In this document: positions 12,068-17,915 of the stretch, one piece after another
How the letters are laid out: every line of letters starts with the position of its first letter
Numbering within the stretch: position 1 is the first letter of the stretch
NCBI GenBank assembly: GCA_947499925.1
Contig: CANMQR010000001.1
Location: 1 to 17,915, forward strand
Source: Neisseriaceae bacterium
Lineage (GTDB): Bacteria > Pseudomonadota > Gammaproteobacteria > Burkholderiales > UBA11063
Direction: 5' to 3'
DNA length: 17,915 nt
Translations under genes and position numbers: made by a program
Notes under the pieces: generated by a model
Told to the model about the DNA's origin: nothing
Seen by the model: the letters and a program-made list of their open reading frames with translations, nothing else
The model's database searches: none

Positions 12068-13495
12068 ATGCAGATGAACCATAGTCAACCTAGAGGGTTT
12101 TCGATGTTTTTCCTCACAGAAATGTGGGAACGCTACGGCTTTTATGTTATTCAAACTGTATTGGTGTTCTACCTACTACAGCGGTTACACCTAAATGATA
12201 GTCAAACTTATATTATCGTTGGCTCTTTTACCGCACTTGCTTATATCAACTCTTTATTTGGTGGACTTATCGCCGATAGATTTATTGGTTATGATAAAGC
12301 CGTTATCATTGGTGGCATAATGCTTCTTATTGGCTATGCTATTCTTGGTGTTGGTAAAACATTACCACCGATAGCTCTTGGCTTAGCTTGTGTTACTGCA
12401 GGTACTGGGATGCTAAAACCAAATGTATCAAGTATGTTAAGTATATTATATAAAAACGGCGATCCACGTAAAGATGCAGGATATACCCTATATTATGTAG
12501 GTATTTATGTTGGAGCAACAAGTGGTGGGCTTCTTGGGGGCTATCTACAAACTTGGTTTAACTGGCAGGCATCTTTTGCTTCATCTGCTCTAGGTATAGT
12601 ATTTGCTTTAGCAATTTTTAGTTACGGGATAAAAAAACACAAACTTACAGATAATAGGCATACCAATATTTCTTCGATGGATATTCTAAAATCTCTTGCA
12701 AGCGTTTTGGTTTTGGTAGTAATTTCCTATTTTGTACTTCAATCCCAGACTCTATCATTAATTTATTTTGCATTAATTGCTGTATTTTGTCTGAGTTTTG
12801 TCTTATATCATATACTTACTTCAACTGGTGTTGTTCGTAGTAAATTAATTGCATTTTTATTCCTGATTTTTTTATCTGTACTTTATTGGGCTATATACTT
12901 CCAACAGTTTTTTTCTATAGGGTTAGCGACACAGCGTACAGTACAGCTTAGTGTACCTGAAAGCGCTGTTCCTGCAATAGAGAGTTTTGGAGTTATTATA
13001 TTTGGCCCAATAATTAATTATATTTGGTTTAAATTTCAAGATATGGGGCGCTCAGTATCTATAGCAGCTAAATTTAGCTTGGGGTTCTTATATAATAGTA
13101 TATGCTTTTTGGTATTAGCAGGTGTGATGTACTATGCTTATAAATCTGGTGTGTATTTAAGTATCTGGTTTATCGTGGTTGCTTATTTATTAGTATCAGT
13201 TGGGGAATTATGTTTATCTCCAACAAGCTTATCTATGGTGCCATCTTTAGTTCCAGAGAAGCTAACTTCAGCTATGATGGGTATATCCTTATTATCTATT
13301 GGTTTTGGTGGTAAATTAGCTGGGTTTTTAGCTTCAAGTGCTGAGATAAATTTAACTAATAATGGTATGTCTGATATGAAGTATACCTATATGAAATCAT
13401 TTTTTAGTTATTTTATAATTAGTTTATTGACTTTTTTTGTCGCTATTGCCTTGAAAAAATTTATAACTAAATTAATTGAAGCAAAGGTAGAATAA
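12068..13495 (+). CDS. POT/PTR2-family proton-dependent oligopeptide transporter
   Basis: A 475-residue inner-membrane major-facilitator protein that would import di-/tripeptides with protons. The family signature is in helix 1 (LTEMWERYGFYVIQTVLVFYLL: the E-x-x-E-R-[FY]-x-[FY] proton-coupling motif). It is followed by GGLIADRFIGYDKAVIIGG, the conserved loop after helix 2. Later blocks GTGMLKPNVSSMLSILY, DAGYTLYYVGIYVGATSGGLLGGYL and VGELCLSPTSLSMVPSLVP are also POT-typical. About 12-14 membrane segments; length is normal. The ATG at 12068 has TGGAG 8 nt upstream; the second Met, at 12074, is a possible alternative start. The stop is only 4 nt before xseB, so it probably leads that operon, an unusual partner for it. 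Confidence 0.9.
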   Translation: MQMNHSQPRGFSMFFLTEMWERYGFYVIQTVLVFYLLQRLHLNDSQTYIIVGSFTALAYINSLFGGLIADRFIGYDKAVIIGGIMLLIGYAILGVGKTLPPIALGLACVTAGTGMLKPNVSSMLSILYKNGDPRKDAGYTLYYVGIYVGATSGGLLGGYLQTWFNWQASFASSALGIVFALAIFSYGIKKHKLTDNRHTNISSMDILKSLASVLVLVVISYFVLQSQTLSLIYFALIAVFCLSFVLYHILTSTGVVRSKLIAFLFLIFLSVLYWAIYFQQFFSIGLATQRTVQLSVPESAVPAIESFGVIIFGPIINYIWFKFQDMGRSVSIAAKFSLGFLYNSICFLVLAGVMYYAYKSGVYLSIWFIVVAYLLVSVGELCLSPTSLSMVPSLVPEKLTSAMMGISLLSIGFGGKLAGFLASSAEINLTNNGMSDMKYTYMKSFFSYFIISLLTFFVAIALKKFITKLIEAKVE

Positions 13496-13499
13496 ATAT

Positions 13500-13739
13500 A
13501 TGTCTAAAAAAGCCTTACAATCTAATCCTCCAGAGAATTTCGAACATGCAATTTCTTTACTTGAAGAGATTATTAGCGAAATTGAAAATGATGAAATTAA
13601 ACTTGAACTTGCTCTAGAAAAATATCAAAATGGAGTTGGGTTGGTTAAATACTGTCAGGATAAACTTAAAGAAGTGGAGCAAAAAATCAAAATTCTAGAT
13701 ATAGATAGCAATACTCTAAAGGATTTTAGTGTTGAGTAG
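13500..13739 (+). CDS. xseB: Exodeoxyribonuclease VII small subunit
   Basis: A 79-residue helical protein. Several copies bind the catalytic XseA subunit to form exonuclease VII, which degrades single-stranded DNA. The family pattern is clear: NFEHAISLLEEIISEIENDEIKLELALEKYQNGVGLVKYCQDKLKEVEQKIKIL (FExAxxxLExIVxxLE...LxxALxxYxxGxxLxxxCxxxLxxAExxI). Length is typical (70-85). It follows the transporter by 4 nt and overlaps ispA, the order xseB-ispA-dxs being widespread. The ribosome binding site is weak (GGTAG), pointing to coupling with the upstream gene. xseA is not in the window. Confidence 0.93.
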   Translation: MSKKALQSNPPENFEHAISLLEEIISEIENDEIKLELALEKYQNGVGLVKYCQDKLKEVEQKIKILDIDSNTLKDFSVE

Positions 13740-14610
13740 CTATTCAAATCCAGAAATACTATTGTTAGTTGAGAAAAAACTCGATAATCTATTATCGAAT
13801 GACGGTAGAGATTCTTTGTTAATCGAAGCTATGCGCTATTCGACTCTTGATGGCGGTAAACGTATTAGACCACTTTTAACAATTGCTGCTGGCAGTTTAA
13901 GCTCCTCTATCATTGATAATCTAATTACTATTGGTACTGTTATTGAATTAATACATTGTTATTCACTCATTCATGATGACTTACCTGCTATGGATAATGA
14001 TGATTTGAGGCGTGGACGACCTACTTGTCATAAAAAATATAATGAAGCTATTGCTATTTTGGCGGGAGATGCACTACAAACTGAAGCTTTTCGTGTAATT
14101 AGTAGTGATCAATTAGAAATACCTGCTAATGCTAAACTTAAAATTATTAATCTTATTGCTACTAGTGCTGGACGTGATGGCATGGTGGGTGGACAAGCAC
14201 TTGATTTGATAAGCACTGGTGAGACATTAAGCTTAGTAGAATTACAAAATATGCACTCTAAAAAAACTGGGGCATTGATAAAAGCTGCAATTTTGTGTGG
14301 ATATTTATCTGGAGGCAATTATAAGGATGATATTTATACAAAATTGAATACTGTAGCAGATAATTTAGGTTTATTATTTCAAATTGCTGATGATATTTTG
14401 GATTTTATCTCAGATACTGTAACCCTTGGTAAAACAGCAAATAAAGACTTTGTTTACAACAAAGCAACCTATGTAAATATATTGGGAATAGATGAAGCAC
14501 AAAATATGGCGCAAAAGCTATATAAGCAAACTCTGACAATTTTAGAATCACTACCAAATAGTAAGCAATTGGTAGATTTAACTCATTTTATATATGAGCG
14601 GAGCAATTAA
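13729..14610 (+). CDS. ispA: Polyprenyl synthetase, probably farnesyl diphosphate synthase
   Basis: A 293-residue short-chain trans-prenyltransferase condensing IPP with DMAPP/GPP to farnesyl diphosphate, the precursor of quinone side chains and undecaprenyl carriers. Visible motifs are GGKRIRPLL (residues 42-50), the first Asp-rich motif DDLPAMD (83-89, the bacterial DDxxxxD form) followed by RRGRPT, and the second Asp-rich motif DDILD (221-225). Tyr78, five residues before the first motif, is an aromatic residue consistent with a C15 product. Start: GTG 13729 or TTG 13732, both behind AAAGGA (13718-13723) and overlapping the end of xseB by 11 or 8 bp. There is no ATG near the start. dxs follows after 3 nt. 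Confidence 0.93.
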   Translation: MLSSYSNPEILLLVEKKLDNLLSNDGRDSLLIEAMRYSTLDGGKRIRPLLTIAAGSLSSSIIDNLITIGTVIELIHCYSLIHDDLPAMDNDDLRRGRPTCHKKYNEAIAILAGDALQTEAFRVISSDQLEIPANAKLKIINLIATSAGRDGMVGGQALDLISTGETLSLVELQNMHSKKTGALIKAAILCGYLSGGNYKDDIYTKLNTVADNLGLLFQIADDILDFISDTVTLGKTANKDFVYNKATYVNILGIDEAQNMAQKLYKQTLTILESLPNSKQLVDLTHFIYERSN

Positions 14611-14613
14611 TAA

Positions 14614-16467
14614 ATGGATTTTCCACTATTAGATCAAATAAATTATCCAGACGATTTAAGATGTCTTAAACAAGATCAGCTATATACTCTATCAAAAGAA
14701 TTGCGCGAGTTTATTTTGACAACAGTCAGTAATACAGGTGGGCATTTAGCTTCAAATTTGGGGAGTATCGAGTTATCAATAGCATTACACTATGTATATA
14801 ATACTCCTCATGATTTATTGGTCTGGGATGTAGGGCATCAATCATATGCACATAAGATTCTAACTGGTAGAAAAAATAAAATGGGTAGCCTTAGGCAATA
14901 TGATGGTTTAGCTGGATTTCCAAAGCGCGATGAGAGTTCATATGATACATTTGGGGTTGGGCACTCCTCTACTTCTATTTCAGCAGCCCTTGGTATGGCG
15001 ATTGCCAATAAGCAAAAAGGCAAACCAAATAAAACGGTAGCAATTATCGGAGATGGCTCAATGACTGCAGGACTTGCATTTGAAGGGCTCAATAATGCTG
15101 GTTGGTTAGATTCTGATATTTTAGTTATTTTAAATGATAATGAAATGTCAATTTCTGAAAATGTTGGGGCAATTAGTAGATATTTTTCTAAAATTCTGGC
15201 TGGGCGTTTTTATAACTCAGTAAAAAGCACTGCCAATATTGCTCTTAGCTTGATTCCAAGTGTACAAAAAATTGCTAGTAAGGTGGAAGAGCATGTTAAA
15301 GGCATGGTAATGCCAAGTACTTTCTTTGAAGAGCTTGGGTTTAATTATATCGGACCAATTGATGGGCATGATATTGATGAGTTGGTAGATACACTTAGTA
15401 AAATTAAAGAATTATCTGGCCCTCAGTTTTTACATATAGTTACCAAAAAAGGTCAAGGGTATAAGTTGGCTGAAAATAACCCAATTGGTTATCATGGAGT
15501 AACTAAATTTAATCCTAATGAGGGGATGACTGGTAGTAAAAGTGTAAGTAATTTAACCTATACTCAGGTATTTAGTAAATGGTTATGCGATATGGCTAAA
15601 ACTGAGACGGATTTTATTGCAATTACCCCAGCTATGCGGGAGGGATCAGGCATGGTAGAGTTTGCTAAATCATATCCTGATAAGTTTTTTGATGTGGGTA
15701 TTGCTGAACAACATGCTATTACATTTGCAGCAGGTGTAGCAACGCAAGGTATTAAACCAATAGTTGCAATTTATTCGACATTTTTACAAAGAGGGTACGA
15801 CCAATTAGTTCATGATGTAGCTATTCAAAATCTGCCAGTTATGTTTGCTATTGATAGAGCTGGTATAGTTGGAGCTGATGGGCCAACTCATATTGGTACT
15901 TTTGATTATTCTTTTATGCGCTGTATTCCCAATTTAATTTTAATGGCACCAAGTAACGAAGACGAATGCTATCAAATGCTATGGACGGCTTATAAAACTA
16001 ATAGCCCATGTGCAGTTCGTTATCCACGGGGTACTGGTAATGGCAGCGTTATTAATGAGAAGATGCAGTTATTAACTATTGGCAAAGGTGAGGTTACAAG
16101 ACAAGGTACTAAATTTGCGATTTTATCTTTTGGAACTATGCTTGATATTGGGATTCAAGTAGCAAATACTATTGATGCAACCTTGTGTAATATGCGTTTT
16201 ATCAAACCACTAGATATTGACTTGATTAAAGAAGTTGCATTAAATCATGATTATATTGTGACGTTGGAAGAAAATGTAGTAATGGGTGGAGCAGGTAGTG
16301 CATGTAATGAAGCCTTACAAGAGCTTGGTATATTAAAACCCGTATTAAATTTGGGTGTACAGGATGATTTTCCGCCACATGGAGATCAAAAAATATTAAT
16401 GAAAAAAGAAGGCTTGGATGTAGATGGAATACTTCTAGCAATTAAGAAGAGGTTTGGTGATGCTTAA
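14614..16467 (+). CDS. dxs: 1-deoxy-D-xylulose-5-phosphate synthase
   Basis: A 617-residue thiamine diphosphate enzyme that joins pyruvate and glyceraldehyde 3-phosphate in the first step of the MEP isoprenoid pathway. Key elements are GGHLASNLG (His44), GHSSTSIS, and the TPP/Mg motif [18 protein letters not shown] starting at residue 146 and ending in LNDN. Also seen are GPIDGHD, the catalytic Glu365 in [28 protein letters not shown], and the C-terminal [15 protein letters not shown]. Length is standard (about 620). The ATG at 14614 has GGAG 10 nt upstream and follows the ispA stop by 3 nt, so the two pathway enzymes are coupled. It overlaps rpiA by 8 bp. Confidence 0.97.
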   Translation: MDFPLLDQINYPDDLRCLKQDQLYTLSKELREFILTTVSNTGGHLASNLGSIELSIALHYVYNTPHDLLVWDVGHQSYAHKILTGRKNKMGSLRQYDGLAGFPKRDESSYDTFGVGHSSTSISAALGMAIANKQKGKPNKTVAIIGDGSMTAGLAFEGLNNAGWLDSDILVILNDNEMSISENVGAISRYFSKILAGRFYNSVKSTANIALSLIPSVQKIASKVEEHVKGMVMPSTFFEELGFNYIGPIDGHDIDELVDTLSKIKELSGPQFLHIVTKKGQGYKLAENNPIGYHGVTKFNPNEGMTGSKSVSNLTYTQVFSKWLCDMAKTETDFIAITPAMREGSGMVEFAKSYPDKFFDVGIAEQHAITFAAGVATQGIKPIVAIYSTFLQRGYDQLVHDVAIQNLPVMFAIDRAGIVGADGPTHIGTFDYSFMRCIPNLILMAPSNEDECYQMLWTAYKTNSPCAVRYPRGTGNGSVINEKMQLLTIGKGEVTRQGTKFAILSFGTMLDIGIQVANTIDATLCNMRFIKPLDIDLIKEVALNHDYIVTLEENVVMGGAGSACNEALQELGILKPVLNLGVQDDFPPHGDQKILMKKEGLDVDGILLAIKKRFGDA

Positions 16468-17137
16468 TCAAGATGAATTAAAAAAACTTTGTGGTGAATA
16501 TGCCTTTAAATATGTAGAAGAAGGTATGATTATCGGGGTTGGTACTGGTTCGACTGTTAAATATTTTATTGATAAACTAGGTAGCCATAAAGATATGATA
16601 AAAGGTGCTGTGTCTAGTTCTGAGCAATCAACTTTATTACTTAAAAAATATGGGATTCCTGTTTTTGATCTAAATAGTGTGGGTGAATTAGATATTTATA
16701 TTGATGGCGCTGATGAGATTAACCATCATTTACAGATGATAAAAGGTGGTGGCGCTGCTCTTACTCGTGAAAAGATTATAGCTGCAGCAAGTAAGAAATT
16801 TATCTGTGTTGCTGATGAGTCAAAATATGTGATGAAACTAGGTGAATTCCCATTGCCAGTAGAAGTGATTCCGATGGCAAGAAGCTATGTTGCTCGTGAG
16901 ATTGTAAAACTAGGTGGAATGCCTAATTGGCGCCAAGGTGTAGTAACGGATAATGGTAATTGCATACTTGATGTACATAATTTAGATATTTTACTACCAA
17001 TTGAATTAGAGCAAAAATTAAATGCTATCGTTGGGGTAGTTACCAATGGCTTATTCGCAAGACGCTTTGCTAATGAGCTAGTATTAGCCAAAAAAGATGG
17101 TAGTATTGAAGTAATTAAGGGTAGTATTAATGACTAA
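16460..17137 (+). CDS. rpiA: Ribose-5-phosphate isomerase A
   Basis: A 225-residue enzyme interconverting ribose 5-phosphate and ribulose 5-phosphate in the non-oxidative pentose phosphate pathway. Motifs: [13 protein letters not shown] (residues 26-38, phosphate loop), [17 protein letters not shown] (Asp82, Asp85), [12 protein letters not shown] (Lys95 and catalytic Glu104), DESKYV and LPVEVIPMA. These residues align one position from the well-known E. coli ones. ATG 16460 is selected because AAGAGG (16447-16452) is 7 nt upstream; in-frame TTG 16454 and GTG 16457 are possible but too close to the SD. It overlaps the dxs end by 8 bp and the ppx start by 8 bp. Confidence 0.96.
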   Translation: MLNQDELKKLCGEYAFKYVEEGMIIGVGTGSTVKYFIDKLGSHKDMIKGAVSSSEQSTLLLKKYGIPVFDLNSVGELDIYIDGADEINHHLQMIKGGGAALTREKIIAAASKKFICVADESKYVMKLGEFPLPVEVIPMARSYVAREIVKLGGMPNWRQGVVTDNGNCILDVHNLDILLPIELEQKLNAIVGVVTNGLFARRFANELVLAKKDGSIEVIKGSIND

Positions 17138-17915
17138 TGAATTATTAGCTACAGTAGATTTGGGCTCTAATAGCTTTCGGTTATTGATTGGTAAAATTGC
17201 TGAAAATGGGGCTATATACGCAGTTGATGAGATCAAAGAGACTGTGCGTTTGGCCGGTGGGCTTGATGCTAATAGAAATCTAAATAAAGAATCACAGGCA
17301 TTGGCGCTTGATGTTTTATCAAGGTTTGGTGAGCGCTTGGTTGGGTTTAATAACAGTCAGGTGCGAGTTGTAGCAACTAGTACGCTTCGAGTTGCGGCTA
17401 ATGCAAATGAGTTTATATCTAAAGGTAATAAAAAACTTGGTTTTAAGATTGAGGTTATCTCTGGTAATGAAGAGGCGAGGCTTATTTATATTGGTGCGGT
17501 ACACTCTTTAGAACATACATTAGATAAGCGCTTGGTTATTGATATTGGTGGTGGTTCTACAGAGTTTGTTATCGGTAGTGGTTATGATCCACAAATAATG
17601 GAGAGTGTTACTATGGGATGTGTATCCTTTAGTAATCGCTATTTTGAAGATGGTGAACTAACTGAAGCTAATTTTGATAATGCAATTTATGCCGCTCGGA
17701 GTAAAATCCAAGCAATGGAGTATTTATTTGCAAATCATGAGTGGGTCTTAGCAATAGGTACTTCAGGCACTGCTAAATCATTATATGATCTATGTATAGA
17801 GTATGGTTATGCTGATCATATTACACTTGAAGGCTTGTATAAGATCAAAAAATTGATGATAAAGCATAAAAAAAGTAAACACCTAAACTTAAATGGTCTA
17901 AAAGAAGATCGTAGA
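17130..17915 (+). CDS. ppx: Exopolyphosphatase / guanosine pentaphosphate phosphohydrolase (Ppx/GppA), 3' end cut by window edge
   Basis: The first 262 residues of an ASKHA-fold phosphatase that removes terminal phosphate from polyphosphate and/or converts pppGpp to ppGpp. Recognisable blocks: [14 protein letters not shown] (residues 8-21, phosphate 1), [27 protein letters not shown] (catalytic-type Glu114/Glu115) and [15 protein letters not shown] (phosphate 2). The ATG at 17130 has AAGGG (17117-17121) upstream and overlaps the rpiA stop by 8 bp (ATGACTAA). Ppx and GppA cannot be separated from the N-terminal half. Absence of a kinase neighbour (ppk) is noted but could reflect the window edge. 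Confidence 0.92.
   Translation, partial: MTNELLATVDLGSNSFRLLIGKIAENGAIYAVDEIKETVRLAGGLDANRNLNKESQALALDVLSRFGERLVGFNNSQVRVVATSTLRVAANANEFISKGNKKLGFKIEVISGNEEARLIYIGAVHSLEHTLDKRLVIDIGGGSTEFVIGSGYDPQIMESVTMGCVSFSNRYFEDGELTEANFDNAIYAARSKIQAMEYLFANHEWVLAIGTSGTAKSLYDLCIEYGYADHITLEGLYKIKKLMIKHKKSKHLNLNGLKEDRR

Overview
The window is AT-rich DNA (about one third G+C by eye) from a Gram-negative bacterium, most likely a low-GC proteobacterium. The support is a contractile type VI secretion system (T6SS) locus, the xseB-ispA-dxs gene order common in beta/gammaproteobacteria, and a zinc-ribbon L31 ribosomal protein. I cannot name the genus from sequence alone. A low-GC Neisseriales-like or gammaproteobacterial lineage is only a guess.

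Left part (1-9942) is a T6SS locus. On the minus strand, reading leftwards, are an Hcp-like tube protein, tssE (baseplate) and tssF (baseplate, cut by the left edge). On the plus strand are two consecutive DUF2169 proteins, the second fused to a long pentapeptide-repeat domain, followed by tssB and tssC (contractile sheath). The two arms are divergent. An intact IS30-family element (about 2418-3503) with imperfect terminal inverted repeats and an apparent 2-bp AT target duplication sits between them. No VgrG, PAAR, ClpV, TssK or membrane-complex gene is visible; these would have to lie beyond the left edge or elsewhere. Control signals I can point to are an extended -10 promoter for hcp embedded in a palindrome, a perfect 13-bp hairpin plus T-run between hcp and tssE, and extended -10 promoters ahead of the DUF2169 pair and of tssBC.

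Right part (9943-17915) is chromosomal housekeeping sequence: rpmE with its own promoter and a strong intrinsic terminator, a GT-C-type membrane glycosyltransferase, and then a tightly packed run of a POT-family peptide transporter, xseB, ispA, dxs, rpiA and ppx (cut by the right edge). In this run genes are 3-4 nt apart or overlap by about 8 bp, so translational coupling is likely. ispA and dxs belong to isoprenoid synthesis, rpiA to the pentose phosphate pathway, xseB to exonuclease VII, and ppx to polyphosphate/(p)ppGpp metabolism.

The most notable points are: (1) the DUF2169 plus DUF2169-pentapeptide pair inside a T6SS locus with no separate effector gene in view; (2) evidence that the first DUF2169 protein starts about 19 codons upstream of its first usual start codon, at a non-canonical ATT behind a strong Shine-Dalgarno, or else has an N-terminal frameshift; (3) the hairpin between hcp and tssE; (4) a 21-bp dyad overlapping the rpmE promoter; and (5) a possible 21-codon small ORF with an excellent ribosome binding site just upstream of tssB.
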